Assembly: GCA_025370055.1 (NCBI GenBank)
Contig: CP073041.1
Location: 6,170,272 to 6,234,271, forward strand
Reading direction: 5' to 3'
DNA length: 64,000 bases
Source of the DNA: Woronichinia naegeliana WA131
GTDB lineage: Bacteria > Cyanobacteriota > Cyanobacteriia > Cyanobacteriales > Microcystaceae
In this document: in pieces, positions 18,470 through 29,887 of the stretch
Layout of the letters: each line of letters begins with the position of its first letter
Numbering within the stretch: position 1 is the first letter of the stretch
The notes under the pieces: generated by a model
Told to the model about the DNA's origin: nothing
Seen by the model: only the letters and a program-made list of their open reading frames with translations
Databases searched by the model: none
Translations under genes and position numbers: made by a program

Positions 18470-18840
18470 GACACTCTCAGGTCTGAAAACACTGAGATTC
18501 TTGAATAGCCCAAAGTTTGAGCCTCAAAGGTGTAGTCAAAGCACCTCTATCACTCAAAACAACTACCTCGCGGTGCTGCCATTGTGTTTACCTTTCTTTT
18601 TTTGCTTGTTTTCAGAGTCCATCACTCAGCCAGTTTGGTACGCTCCCCCACCTGCCATTGCTTGCCATTGTCTGTGTCACCTCTCAATAGGCTTACTCGA
18701 TTAGCTGGGATTTCACCACACTAGGAGGGTTCAATGCGTAGATAGTTGTTCCTACTCACACCTAAATTATAGCGCAAGGGGAATAAATTCCCCTGAGTCG
18801 TTTTTCCTCTCAGGTCTAAAGACGCTGAGTTTCCAAACTC
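18470..18840 (-). mobile_element. TnpB-less IS200/IS605-type remnant with omega-RNA-like hairpins
   Basis: Read on the minus strand the block ends in the hairpin CTCAGTGTTTTCAGACCTGAG followed by AGTGTCAA, the right-end pattern of IS200/IS605-family elements. Just inside it are further stems: TTTGAGGCTCAAA and AGCACC...GGTGCT. A near copy of the end hairpin (CTCAGCGTCTTTAGACCTGAG) sits at 18811-18833, and GGGGAATTTATTCCCC forms another stem. No TnpA or TnpB frame exists in the 576 bp between the FUSC gene and ho1. It is therefore a non-autonomous, palindrome-associated remnant; the remainder of the spacer holds nothing else I can support. Confidence 0.5.
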
Positions 18841-18889
18841 CCATCCTTTTCTTATGAGGGCAAGACTATGAAGCCTACCATCATTCGAT

Positions 18890-19612
18890 TTATTGTTCAG
18901 CCGTAGCCAGTTCTGCCTCTGTGCTACCCTGACTACGACGACGGGTCACAGAATTAAAGAGCATAATCCCGATCGCCTTAATTAAATTGCCTTCAAGTTC
19001 ATTAAACATTTTCATGTTCATACCAAAAGCCGCATTCGCCTCTTCCACAATGCGATCGGCCGTTGCTTGATCTATGGGCAGATCATTCATTGCTTGACGA
19101 TAAGTATTCTTAAAAGCTTTCTCATCAGGAATATCCGCAAATTCATAGAAAGCGGTACCGCCATCCTGTAGATTCATGGCATTTTGAGCAATTTTCTTGA
19201 GAATTTGACCACCAGAGAGATCGCCCAAATAGCGAGTATAGGAATGAGCTACCAACAATTCAGGATTGGTTTGGGCAATTTCATGGATGCGATCCACATA
19301 GGTTTGACCGGCTGCGGAAATTTTTACCTCTTGTCGCCAGTTAGGGCCATAGTAAAACAGCAGATCTTTCTCTAGGCTTTGTTTACGATTGAGTTCAGCG
19401 TAATAGATTTTGGAGACAATCGAATGATCCTGTAACTTATCCATCTCTTCTTCCATTGCACCATAGACAAAGTAGAGATTGCCGACCAATTTACGGTAGG
19501 ATGTTTTTTCGACCACACCCTTAAGAAAACATTTTACAAAACCAACATTTTCTGCCATCGAATGGGATTTTTTTGTCCCTTCGCGTAACTGAGTGGCTAA
19601 ATTGACGCTCAT
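18890..19612 (-). CDS. ho1: Heme oxygenase 1
   Basis: A 240-residue protein of normal cyanobacterial length. The proximal heme ligand is H17 in REGTKKSHSMAENVGFVKCF, and the distal helix with the kinked glycine motif is YTRYLGDLSGGQILKKIAQ near residue 140. It opens heme to biliverdin IX-alpha, iron and CO using reduced ferredoxin, the entry step to phycobilin and phytochrome chromophores. It is monocistronic, about 180 bp from the divergent msrA. Start ATG 19612 matches the conserved MSVNLATQLREGT beginning. Confidence 0.96.
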   Translation of the reverse strand: MSVNLATQLREGTKKSHSMAENVGFVKCFLKGVVEKTSYRKLVGNLYFVYGAMEEEMDKLQDHSIVSKIYYAELNRKQSLEKDLLFYYGPNWRQEVKISAAGQTYVDRIHEIAQTNPELLVAHSYTRYLGDLSGGQILKKIAQNAMNLQDGGTAFYEFADIPDEKAFKNTYRQAMNDLPIDQATADRIVEEANAAFGMNMKMFNELEGNLIKAIGIMLFNSVTRRRSQGSTEAELATAEQ

Positions 19613-19795
19613 GTTTAAAATATCCTGGGTCTTAGGTGAACTGAATAGGAGGCTTATGAGAGAGTTTTAAAAAAATTCGCCTAATGTTCTAGGGTAAACT
19701 GCTTTGATGAGAATTTTTATTAAGTTTTTTTACAAATTAGCAGTCAATTCGTTACACTAGTCATAGTTCTTTCAGGCTTGCGAGATCAATCAGCT

Positions 19796-20455
19796 ATGGC
19801 ACTTTTCGGACTTGGCAAAAAGACGGCCATGCCCAACCCTTCCAATGCACTCCCCGGACGGACAACGGCGATGCGGGTTCCTGCAACTCACTTTGTCAAT
19901 GGACATCCCCTTAAGCCTCCCTTTCCCGATGGCTTAGAAGTCGCAATGTTTGGCCTCGGTTGTTTTTGGGGCGCAGAAAGGAAATTTTGGCAACTAGCAG
20001 GGGTTTACAGTACAGTAGTTGGTTATGCGGCCGGTTATACCCCGAATCCCACCTATCAGGAAGTTTGCTCTGGTTTAACAGGCCACAATGAGGTTGTACT
20101 GGTGGTTTTTGACCCCAAAATCATTAGCTATGGGGAACTGTTAAAGGTATTCTGGGAAAGCCATAATCCTACCCAGGGAATGCGCCAGGGCAATGATACA
20201 GGAACCCAGTATCGTTCAGGAATTTATACCTATTCAGCTAGTCAAAAACAGCAGGCTGAAGCTTCTAAGGGAATGTATCAACAAGCCTTACAAGCATCGG
20301 GTTACGGAAAAATTACCACCGAGATTCTGGACGCGCCCGAATTTTACTATGCAGAGGATTATCACCAGCAGTACCTAGCCAAAAATCCGAATGGTTACTG
20401 TGGACTAGGGGGAACGAATGTTAGCTGTCCTTTACCCGTTGGTGTGAGTGCTTAA
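19796..20455 (+). CDS. msrA: Peptide-methionine (S)-S-oxide reductase MsrA
   Basis: A 219-residue protein from ATG 19796; a TTG at 19778 is less likely. The catalytic motif [11 protein letters not shown] has its cysteine at residue 56, and [42 protein letters not shown] and [19 protein letters not shown] follow in family order. It repairs methionine-S-sulfoxide using thioredoxin. The C-terminal GYCG and CP cysteines are candidates for the resolving residues. A CPBP protease gene starts 3 bp after the stop and is probably translated from the same mRNA. Confidence 0.95.
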   Translation: MALFGLGKKTAMPNPSNALPGRTTAMRVPATHFVNGHPLKPPFPDGLEVAMFGLGCFWGAERKFWQLAGVYSTVVGYAAGYTPNPTYQEVCSGLTGHNEVVLVVFDPKIISYGELLKVFWESHNPTQGMRQGNDTGTQYRSGIYTYSASQKQQAEASKGMYQQALQASGYGKITTEILDAPEFYYAEDYHQQYLAKNPNGYCGLGGTNVSCPLPVGVSA

Positions 20456-20458
20456 GGT

Positions 20459-21286
20459 TTGAACATAGATTGGCCCGCCGTTGCTAAATTCTCTGCCCCT
20501 CGACGGCTGGGTCTTTTTATTGCCTTTTTATTGGCTCTTTGGCTACCGATCGCTGCTCCTCTGTATTTAGTTTTCAAAAGTGATGCCAACCTAGCCTCAA
20601 TTGTAACGATGCTTCTCCTGTTTGGAGTCTTTTTACTCTTGTTGCGGTTTTGGAGTCGCCGTGTTTACGGAACGCAGCAGCCCTTCGCTTTTTATGGTTT
20701 AGAGGGAACTAGACAAAATGGGTTAGAGATATTAAAAGGTTTAAGTATTGGGCTATTATTTACCCTAGCTTTATTTATCACGGAATCTCTGTTGGGTTGG
20801 GTAAAAATCCAAGCTTCAGATCAGTTTTTGTTAAAAATTGTTCTGGAAGGAAGTTTAACGGGTTTAGGGGTTGGTTTTGCAGAGGAATTATTTTTTCGAG
20901 GTTGGTTACTAACGGAATTAGAGCGAGATTATACACATCAAAAAGCTTTGATTTTAAATGGATTTTTGTTTGCTATTCTTCATTTCCTTAAACCCTGGGG
21001 AGAAATAATCCGAACATTCCCCCAATTTCCAGCATTATTTTTATTAGGTACGGCCCTGGTTTTAGCAAAACGCGCTCATCAACAACGTTTAGGAATTTGT
21101 ATTGGTATTCATGGTGGTTTGGTCTGGAGTTATTATATTTTTAATATTGGTCACTTAATTGATTATACAGAGCAAGTGCCTAATTGGGTGACAGGCATTG
21201 ATCAAAATCCATTGGCAGGGAGCATGGGGATTATTTTTTTGAGTTTATTAGGAATTTGGATGGGCAAGACTAAGACTGTTAGTTAA
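20459..21286 (+). CDS. CPBP intramembrane metalloprotease, second paralogue
   Basis: A 275-residue multi-span protein beginning at a TTG (20459) 3 bp after msrA; no ATG lies nearby in frame. Catalytic motifs are EELFFRGWLLTELERDY near residue 142, FAILHFLKPW about 30 residues on, and IGIHGGLVW. It aligns along its length with the protease at 505-1326: both share E-L-ERDY/QKDY after the motif, TFPQ-P-L-LLG, and a W-GI--PLAG C-terminal block. No IS damage, although an IS5-type element starts 183 bp downstream. Confidence 0.85.
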   Translation: MNIDWPAVAKFSAPRRLGLFIAFLLALWLPIAAPLYLVFKSDANLASIVTMLLLFGVFLLLLRFWSRRVYGTQQPFAFYGLEGTRQNGLEILKGLSIGLLFTLALFITESLLGWVKIQASDQFLLKIVLEGSLTGLGVGFAEELFFRGWLLTELERDYTHQKALILNGFLFAILHFLKPWGEIIRTFPQFPALFLLGTALVLAKRAHQQRLGICIGIHGGLVWSYYIFNIGHLIDYTEQVPNWVTGIDQNPLAGSMGIIFLSLLGIWMGKTKTVS

Positions 21287-22592
21287 ACACCCTTGTATGT
21301 TGGAAGTGTAGGGAAAAGAGTTATCCTAACCTCAAGAAGAACAAAAAAAGAGTGACTCTGGGCGCACCCTAAAGCAAAAAGCTTGTCTCGTAGATAAAGA
21401 GCCTCATATTTGTTCTTCTGAATGTCACCTTCCGCAGACTGGACAGTAAGTGATCATGCAAAATTAATTAGGGCTTGCTGAAAAAAGCTGAAACCTTTAC
21501 GGAGAAAAATAGTAGGCGAATTAAGAACCGCTAGAATGCACGAAAATAGGGTAGAATGCCTCAAAACCATTGCATTAAGAAGAGAGAAAGCAGATGTACC
21601 GAAAGCAACAGTACTCAATTGAAACACCAGAAAACTTGAAAAATCTGTTCGGCGGGCAGTTAGACGAAGAAAATCGTTGGATAGAAATGTCAAAAATGAT
21701 TCCCTGGGAAGAATATGAGGAAGAATATGCAAAAAACTTCACAGAAAAAAAAGGAGCCCCAGCCAAATCATTTAGAATGGCATTAGGAGCATTAATTATC
21801 AAAGAAATTTCAGGAAAAAGTGACAGAGAAACAGTAGAACAAATAAAAGAGAACCCTTATTTACAGTACTTTATAGGAATGGAAAGCTATAGTAGCAAAG
21901 AAGCATTTAATGCGTCAATGATGGTTCATTTTCGTAAAAAAATAGGAATGGAATTAATAAATAAAATTAATAAAGAAATAGAAAAAAAGCGACGGGTGTA
22001 GCGTCAGAAAAAAAAGAAAATGAAGGAAAGTTATTGTTAGATGCGACTTGTACACCAGCAGATATAAAATATCCAACGGATATAGGAATATTGAATGATG
22101 CCAGAGAAAAAACAGAAAAAATAATAGATAAGCTGTATGAAGAAATAAAAGAGAAAAGGAAAGAAAAGCCGAGGACTTATAGGGAAGTGGCAAGAAAAGA
22201 GTACTTAGCCATAGCAAAAAAACGTCGTGTGTCAAAAAAAGAAAGAAGAAAAGGAACAAAAAAACAACTAGGATATATAAAAAGAAACTTGTCTCATATA
22301 GAAAAAATGATAGAAGAGGGAGCAAAGTTAGAAAAACTAACGAAAAAAGAGCAAGAAGAGCTTGTAACGATAGGAAAAGTGTATGAGCAACATTTAGAAA
22401 TGTATGAAAAAAAGACAAATAAAGTAGAAAACAGAATTGTGAGTGTAAGCCAACCTCACGTGCGTCCAATAGTGCGTGGAAAAGCGGGAAAAGCAGTAGA
22501 GTTTGGAGCTAAAATATCGGCAAGTAATGTGAATGGCTTTGTCTTCTTAGACAAATTAAGTTGGGATAATTACAACGAATCGGGAGATTTAC

Positions 22593-24194
22593 CTGACTTT
22601 TCCCGTTAAGTCCAAAATCCAGCAATGCAAACTTCTAGAGGCTTTATCTGGCAAGGGTTTGAGTAATGATTCTCTTGACAGGAAAAAAATATTCTGAAGC
22701 CATCATCCCGCTTATCGTTCAAATTTCAAAAACAAAGGATGAAGGGAGTATGAGACTGTAAAATGGAGAAAATCTTAAAGGGCAGGTCAAAAAATGTTGG
22801 AATGGTGGACAAAAAACTTTGCCAGTTGTGAATTGGGAGACGAGAGGCTAAACAATCGTGCCTTCTCGATTGGGAAAAAGTTAAGTGAGGGGTTTGGAAA
22901 AGCCTTATCAGAAGTGTTTAAGGGAGGAAACGAGTTAAAGAGGGCCTATGAATTTTTGGGAATCCGAAAACAGACTTTGTCAAGATAATAGAGCCGCACT
23001 GTGAAATGACAACTGCCGCCGTAGAAGAATATAAGATAATGCTATCAGTCGGAGATACGACCTTCTTAGATTATCGCAATATCAAGGAAAAAAGGGAAGG
23101 GTATGGGCCGACTGGAAAAGGAGGGAATGGATTAATACTGCATAGTGCTTTAGCAATTGAGCCAGAAAAAGGACAAGTATTAGGTTTATTATGGCAAAAA
23201 CTGTGGAATAGGGAGGTAAAAGAAAAGCCCCCAACAGATGAAACGGCGAAGCAGAAAAAAGAAAGACAGAAAGAACAAAGAAAAGCAGCTCGTCAAAGAC
23301 CATTTGAGGAAAAAGAATCCTACAAATGGGTAGAGGCTCTAAACACCTGTGAGAAACAGGTAGAAAGTTCAACGAGGGTAATTCATGTATTTGACAGAGA
23401 AGGAGATGTTTCAGAAGTCTTTGACTCAGTGCGTCAACTCAAGCATACAGGAGTGCTGGTCAGAGCGTCTCATAATCGTAGTTTAGACAAAAATAGTGAA
23501 CGACTTTGGCAACATTTGGAATCAGAACCGATTCGTTTTCATCAAGAAATCGAGATTCCGAGTACAGGAAAAAGAAAAGCACGGAAGGTTAAGCTTGCCG
23601 TCCGATTTTGCTCAGTTAATCTACGAACTCCCTATCGTTTTGATAATCGTGACCCGTTGAATGTCTATGCTGTTTATGCGACAGAAATCGATTGTCCCGA
23701 AGGCGAAACTCCTTTATCTTGGATGCTTCTGACTACAGAAGTTGTTGAGACTATTGAGATGGCTGTCACTATTCTTCGTTGGTACACCTACCGATGGCGG
23801 GTTGAAGAATTTCATAAAGTCCTTAAGTCTGGTTGTCAGAGTGAGCGTTATCGACTTGCCTCTGATGGAATGAAAACTCTTTTGGGTTTTTTAAGTGTCA
23901 TTGCTGTTGAACTTTTACACGTTACTTATCTTCATCGTACCCAGCCCGATGCTCTCGCGATTGAAATTCTTAATCCTCTTCAACTTCAGGTGTTAAAAGC
24001 AGCCGCCTCTCAAAAACTTCCCCCTATTTTGACTGTTGCTTGGGCTGTCGAGTCTGTTGCTTTTCTTGGTGGTTATCTTGAACATCGTCGTAAAACTCCT
24101 CTCGGTATCCAAGTCCTTTGGCGCGGTTGGTTGAAGTTGCATGACCTTTGCCAAGGCTGGCAGCTTGCAATCCGCACTTAACGGGAAAAGTCAG
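22593..24194 (+). mobile_element. Tn5/IS50-like IS4-family element, 1602 bp, copy 1
   Basis: Perfect 19-bp inverted ends CTGACTTTTCCCGTTAAGT bound the element. A 10-bp direct repeat GGAGATTTAC flanks it at 22583-22592 and 24195-24204. A nearly identical copy of exactly the same length lies at 48522-50123. Both copies sit inside IS5-type transposase genes. Confidence 0.92.
22794..24181 (+). pseudogene. Tn5-like transposase in two frames
   Basis: The first frame (22794-22988) gives the Tn5-type N-domain WWTKNFASCELGDERLNNR. The second (23006-24181) holds the catalytic core: VGDTTFLDYRN (first Asp), IHVFDREGDV (second Asp) and the YREK-type motif YRWRVEEFHKVLKSGC (Glu). They join by a -1 shift at CGAAAAC near 22970. 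The second copy carries the identical junction, so the shift is either inherited damage or programmed. The joined product would be about 462 residues, normal for the IS50 group. Confidence 0.8.
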
Positions 24195-24782
24195 GGAGAT
24201 TTACAAGCGCGAATAGAAGAATATAAAAGGGAAACAGGATGTTATCCGGAATCGGTTCATGTGGATAAAATCTATCGAACAAAAGCGAATCGAGCTTATT
24301 GTAAAGAAAGGGATATAAGAATGAGTGGTCCCCGATTGGGAAGACCGCCGAAAGAGGTGAGCAAAGAAAAAAAGAAAGAGGCACGCTCAGATGAAAGAGT
24401 GCGTAATGCCATTGAGGGTAAATTCGGACAGGTAAAGAGGAAATTTAGTCTTGGTCGAGTGATGGCCAAACTACCTGAGACCTCGGAAACGGTAATTGCG
24501 ATGAACTTTTTGGTAATGAATCTTTCTACTCTACTTCAGAAGACAAAAAAGAAAACAAAAAGTAAAAAGTTGTAGAGTCGTTTTTCTTGTGAAAAATGGT
24601 GTTAATTTTCCTCTCTTTTGTGAGGAGTGATTTGTGTTGACCTTTTTAGACAGAAAGGAACAATAGATTAAACAAAATCTGTATTTTGATTTGTTTCCAT
24701 AAGGATAAGTTATCTATGCTTTTTCAGTCCATACTTCCCTAACCCACATTTCTTTCGTTTTTTGACTTTTTCAGCAAGCCCT

Positions 24783-25373
24783 AATTACAACGAATCGGGA
24801 GATTTACAAGCGCGAATAGAAGAATATAAAAGGGAAACAGGATGTTATCCGGAATCGGTTCATGTGGATAAAATCTATCGAACAAAAGCGAATCGAGCTT
24901 ATTGTAAAGAAAGGGATATAAGAATGAGTGGTCCCCGATTGGGAAGACCGCCGAAAGAGGTGAGCAAAGAAAAAAAGAAAGAGGCACGCTCAGATGAAAG
25001 AGTGCGTAATGCCATTGAGGGTAAATTCGGACAGGGAAAGAGGAAATTTAGTCTTGGTCGAGTGATGGCCAAACTACCTGAGACCTCGGAAACGGTAATT
25101 GCGATGAACTTTTTGGTAATGAATCTTTCTACTCTACTTCAGAAGACAAAAAGTAAAAAGTTGTAGAGTCGTTTTTCTTGTGAAAAATGGTGTTAATTTT
25201 CCTCTCTTTTGTGAGGAGTGATTTGTGTTGACCTTTTTAGACAGAAAGGAACAATAGATTAAACAAAATCTGTATTTTGATTTGTTTCCATAAGGATAAG
25301 TTATCTATGCTTTTTCAGTCCATACTTCCCTAACCCACATTTCTTTCGTTTTTTGACTTTTTCAGCAAGCCCT
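24783..25373 (+). repeat. Tandem duplicate of the IS5 3-prime third
   Basis: This 591-bp block repeats the sequence from AATTACAACGAATCGGGAG to the IS end, directly after the first copy's GCCCT end. It lacks the Tn5-like insertion and differs by a G/T substitution (GGGAAAG against GGTAAAG) and a 12-bp gap in the lysine-rich tail. The start shares AATTACA with the flanking DNA after the outer end, suggesting microhomology-driven duplication. Confidence 0.85.
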
Positions 25374-25449
25374 AATTACATACTCAGTCCCGAAGCCTTC
25401 AACCCATATTCCGTACATAAAAGAAGAACAAAGAAAATAAGAAAAGCAC

Positions 25450-25848
25450 CTATGACAAAAGATAATACTGACAAGTAGTAGCCCCAAAAAAGCCTAAAAG
25501 CCTCTCTCGCTCAAGCGTGAGATTGATAATTTGGGGACAATTATCCAGTACAACCCAATGAATCCCCCTCAAAGTCTGAAAAATCCAACGCAGAGTCGGA
25601 GGTTGAGTCGGCGTTCCCAACTGATTAGGCACAGTCTCCTCCTGCTCTGCCAGAGCCTGTCTCAGTTTACGTTGCCCCAAGCTGTACACCAACAAACACA
25701 ACGGCATAATGAAAGTCAATGCCATAATCCGCTCAGGGGTTTTGAGGAAAACACTCGAAGCAAAAAACAGAGGGTCTTTAAGAAAGCGAAAACCCCGCTC
25801 AACCCCTTGCTGTTGCTTGTAGTGGACAAGCATTTGCTCATCGCTCAA
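25450..25848 (-). pseudogene. IS1634-type transposase, C-terminal fragment
   Basis: About 132 residues resembling the end of IS1634-family transposases: VHYKQQQGVERGFRFLKDPLFFASSVFLKTPERIMAL is the Glu-containing distal DDE segment, followed by VYSLGQRKLRQAL and the tail LLGFFGATTCQYYLLS. The whole N-terminal DUF4277-like part and both aspartates are missing; sequence to the right (25849-25966) contains no continuation. It lies between the IS5 composite and an ISKra4 fragment. Confidence 0.75.
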
Positions 25849-25966
25849 CGAGGTTTTATCTAACTGATTCTTGCTGTAAAATTTTCGTTGATTACATCTG
25901 ACGCGAGCTCGAAAGCCCTATCGTACCGTTTCACAGGATAATCTATCAACGAATTATTTACAGGTA

Positions 25967-26097
25967 GAATTATTTTGAGCCTACGAGCTTTGGTATTGAC
26001 CAAGGAATGATGGAGTCAATTTTGGGCAAAACTTGATCAATATGGGTTCCCTGTAGAACCCTGATTACACCAGCTTTTATCAAGAAAAGGTCGCACC
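25967..26097 (+). mobile_element. Right-end fragment of an ISKra4-type element
   Basis: The 131 bp match, with few differences, the 3-prime end of the complete ISKra4-type element at 53456-53586, including the end of its transposase (GFPVEP) and the terminal GGTCGCACC. The rest of the element is gone. Confidence 0.85.
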
Positions 26098-27139
<1,042 letters not shown>

Positions 27140-27254
27140 CTAGATTATTATTCAGAACACTTTACTAACTAGGATCGCACAGGATTGAACCTGATTTCGG
27201 TTCTTTTTCCAGCCCCGATTCTAATCAATGGTTACGATTCCTAGCAGTCTGGGA

Positions 27255-29783
27255 TTAGGGGCGAACCAGCAAACACTGACCATCGGGGCAGATATCCTGT
27301 AACTCAATTTGCACTGATTCTATGTTCCAAATTTCCTGACAGTATTCCCGAATGGAGCGATCGCTGGAAAATTTACCCATCCGAGCCACATTGAGAATCG
27401 CCATTTTTGTCCAATGCTGGGGATCTTGGTAAGCCTGGCTAACCTTTTCCTGACAGTCTAGATAGGATTGGTAATCTGCTAAGAGAAAATAGGGATCTTG
27501 ATGAAGCAAATTCTCGGTGAGGGGACGGAATAGTTCGGTATCACCATGAGCAAAGAAACCGGAATTAATCAGATCAATCACGCCTTTGAGATCCTCATTC
27601 CCTTGATAGTAATCCCAGGGATGATAGCCCGTTGCTTGGAGTTGAGCCACTTCAGGCGTGGTCAGACCAAAGAGGAAAAAGTTTTCGCTCCCCACTTCTT
27701 GCCGAATTTCCACATTCGCGCCATCAAGAGTACCAATCGTCAAGGCTCCATTCATGGAAAACTTCATATTACCTGTGCCAGAAGCCTCTTTTCCTGCCGT
27801 TGAAATTTGCTCTGAGAGATCCGCCGCCGGATACACCCGTTGTCCTAGTTTAACGTTGTAATTATTTAAAAAGACCACTTTAAGGCGATCGCCGATGGCT
27901 GGATCTCGATTGACCACTTCTGCCACTGCATTAATCAATTTAATAATCAACTTCGCCATCACATATCCTGGAGCCGCTTTACCCCCAAAGATAAAAGTAC
28001 GGGGTGGAATCTCCAGATTAGGATTATTTTTCAGACGTAGATAGAGACTAATAATGTGTAAAACACTGAGATGCTGCCGTTTATATTCATGGATGCGTTT
28101 AACCTGAACATCAAATAGAGAATCAGGATCAACAACTAAATCATTGTTGAGCTTAATATAAGCAGCTAGATCCTGTTTGATGGCTTTTTTAATGTCTTGC
28201 CATCGTGCCTGAAAATGACTATCTTCGGCAAAAAATTCTAATTGTTTTAATTCGTAAAGATTCTTAACCCAATTTTCGCCAATTTTCTCGGTAATTAATT
28301 GACTAAGACGAGGATTACTGAGAAGTAACCAACGACGGGGCGTAACCCCATTGGTCTTATTACTAAATTTTTCCGGCCAGAGTTCATAAAAGTCCTTGAG
28401 AATCGTTTCCTTCAGTAACTCAGAATGCAAGGCAGCTACCCCATTAATGGCATGGGAACCCACACAGGCTAAATGAGCCATCCGCACATACTTTTCCCCA
28501 CTTTCATCAATTAAAGAAAGCCGGGCCAATTTATTCCCATCTCCTGGATAACGAATGCGGACTTCATCTAGAAAACGTTGATTAATTTCGTAAATAATTT
28601 CCAAATGGCGCGGTAAAAGTGAACCAAACAAACTCAGGGGCCATTTTTCCAAGGCTTCCGGTAAAAGGGTGTGGTTGGTATAGCCCAGGGATTTTTGAGT
28701 AATGTTCCAAGCCTTATCCCAATCAAAAAAATGTTTATCTACCAACAAACGCATCAATTCAGCCACACTAATGGCGGGATGAGTATCATTGAGTTGAATC
28801 GCAGAATGTTCATGGAAATTATCTAAACTAGGCTGTTCCGCTAAATGGAGACGGATCATATCCTGAAGGGAACAGGAAACAAAGAAAAATTGCTGAGTGA
28901 GCCGCAATTCCTTGCCTTGAAGTTGTTCATCATTGGGATAAAGCACCTTGGTTAAATTTTCGGAGGCCACTTTTTCGTTAACGGCTCCGTAGTAATCCCC
29001 CACATTAAAGCGTTGAAAATCAAAGGATTCTGCGGCTTCAGCTCGCCATAGGCGCATCGTATTGGCCGTATTCACTTTGTAACCTAAAATCGGCGTATCG
29101 TAAGGAATGCCTTTAATCACATGGCCCGGAACCCAACGCACTCGATACTGATCCTGATTATCTTTATAGGATTCTGTATGACCCCCTAGTTCAACCTGTA
29201 CGGCTGCTTCTGGACGGGCTAATTCCCAAGGATTGCCGTACTGTAACCATTTATCGGTAATCTCAACCTGCCAACCATCCCGAATTTCCTGGTCAAAAAT
29301 CCCAAATTCGTAGCGAATACCATAACCGATCGCCGGAATTTCCAAGGTAGCCAGGGAATCCATATAACAAGCCGCCAATCGACCCAGGCCACCATTGCCG
29401 AGACCAGGTTCTTCTTCTATCTGAATCAGTTCTTCGAGATCTAATCCGGAATCAGTGACAGCCTGTTTAACCTGTTCATACAAACCTAAATTCACTAAAT
29501 TATTGCCCAGGTGTGGCCCGACCAAGAATTCGGCCGATAAATAGCAAACTACTTTATTATCGTCACTCAGATAGGTTTGAGCCGTATTTAACCAGCGTTG
29601 TAAAAGGCGATCGCGGATGGTATAGGCCAGGGCCATATAACAGTCATGACGGCTGGCAATCAGGGGAAACTTCCCTTGTAGATAAAACAGATTATCCGCT
29701 AAGGCCCGTCTTAAGGTTTCGATACTCAAACCAGTGCGATCGTCTTCAACTTGAATGAGAGGATTGGTTGTAGGTAAATTCAT
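27255..29783 (-). CDS. glgP: Glycogen phosphorylase
   Basis: A protein of 842 residues from ATG 29783 (a TTG at 29822 would add 13). It shows the full phosphorylase sequence run: LQGKFPLIASRHDCYMALAYTIRD, EEPGLGNGGLGRLAACYMDSLATL, QLNDTHPAISVAELMRLL, NKTNGVTPRRWL, and the PLP-lysine motif EASGTGNMKFSMNGALTIGTLDGANVE. It releases glucose-1-phosphate from glycogen. Monocistronic as far as visible. The long spacer upstream contains a MITE. Confidence 0.96.
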   Translation of the reverse strand: MNLPTTNPLIQVEDDRTGLSIETLRRALADNLFYLQGKFPLIASRHDCYMALAYTIRDRLLQRWLNTAQTYLSDDNKVVCYLSAEFLVGPHLGNNLVNLGLYEQVKQAVTDSGLDLEELIQIEEEPGLGNGGLGRLAACYMDSLATLEIPAIGYGIRYEFGIFDQEIRDGWQVEITDKWLQYGNPWELARPEAAVQVELGGHTESYKDNQDQYRVRWVPGHVIKGIPYDTPILGYKVNTANTMRLWRAEAAESFDFQRFNVGDYYGAVNEKVASENLTKVLYPNDEQLQGKELRLTQQFFFVSCSLQDMIRLHLAEQPSLDNFHEHSAIQLNDTHPAISVAELMRLLVDKHFFDWDKAWNITQKSLGYTNHTLLPEALEKWPLSLFGSLLPRHLEIIYEINQRFLDEVRIRYPGDGNKLARLSLIDESGEKYVRMAHLACVGSHAINGVAALHSELLKETILKDFYELWPEKFSNKTNGVTPRRWLLLSNPRLSQLITEKIGENWVKNLYELKQLEFFAEDSHFQARWQDIKKAIKQDLAAYIKLNNDLVVDPDSLFDVQVKRIHEYKRQHLSVLHIISLYLRLKNNPNLEIPPRTFIFGGKAAPGYVMAKLIIKLINAVAEVVNRDPAIGDRLKVVFLNNYNVKLGQRVYPAADLSEQISTAGKEASGTGNMKFSMNGALTIGTLDGANVEIRQEVGSENFFLFGLTTPEVAQLQATGYHPWDYYQGNEDLKGVIDLINSGFFAHGDTELFRPLTENLLHQDPYFLLADYQSYLDCQEKVSQAYQDPQHWTKMAILNVARMGKFSSDRSIREYCQEIWNIESVQIELQDICPDGQCLLVRP

Positions 29784-29887
29784 GGGGCTATCCAGAAAAA
29801 GTTTAGGCGGAATCAAGGACAATCTCAGTCCTATGCTACCAACTCCCTCTAGATAACGTACCTAGAAAAAAGATAAAGAATTTATAC

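Larger units (their letters stand above)
21594..24575 (+). pseudogene. IS5-family (DUF772-type) transposase, frameshifted and interrupted
   Basis: The N-terminal part (21594-22001, MYRKQQYSIETPENLKNLFG... with GAPAKSFRMALGALIIKE) goes out of frame at an A7 run near 21985; the copy at 51.7 kb has A8 and stays in frame. The middle (22034-22592) includes LLDATCTPADIKYPTD with a catalytic aspartate. The Tn5-like IS then interrupts the GDLQARIEEY segment, and the C-terminal third resumes at 24195 (SVHVDKIYRTKANRAYC...). Non-functional as it stands. Confidence 0.85.
21470..25373 (+). mobile_element. IS5-type element, copy 1, carrying a nested IS and a 3-prime duplication
   Basis: Left end AGGGCTTGCTGAAAAAAGC at 21470 and right end TTTTTCAGCAAGCCCT at 25373 are inverted. 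The 4-bp direct repeat AATT flanks the whole block (21466-21469 and 25374-25377), fitting the IS5 group. Inside lie a Tn5-like element (22593-24194) and a second copy of the last ~590 bp. The 183 bp to its left after the CPBP gene show no gene. Confidence 0.85.

Noticed and set aside
18468-18704. 78-residue plus-strand ORF between the FUSC and ho1 genes
   Set aside because: No family resemblance, biased composition, and it lies over the hairpins of an IS200/IS605-type remnant.
22034-22469. Long Leu/Phe-rich minus-strand frames over the IS5 transposases (also at 46.8, 50.5 and 51.5 kb)
   Set aside because: They are the complement of lysine/glutamate-rich transposase codons; the same shadow recurs at every IS5 copy.
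24600-24640. ACTCCTCACA motif (minus strand), as in the cyanobacterial Yfr1 small RNA
   Set aside because: The motif is followed by A rather than C, lacks the two Yfr1 stems, and occurs in every copy of the IS5 right end.
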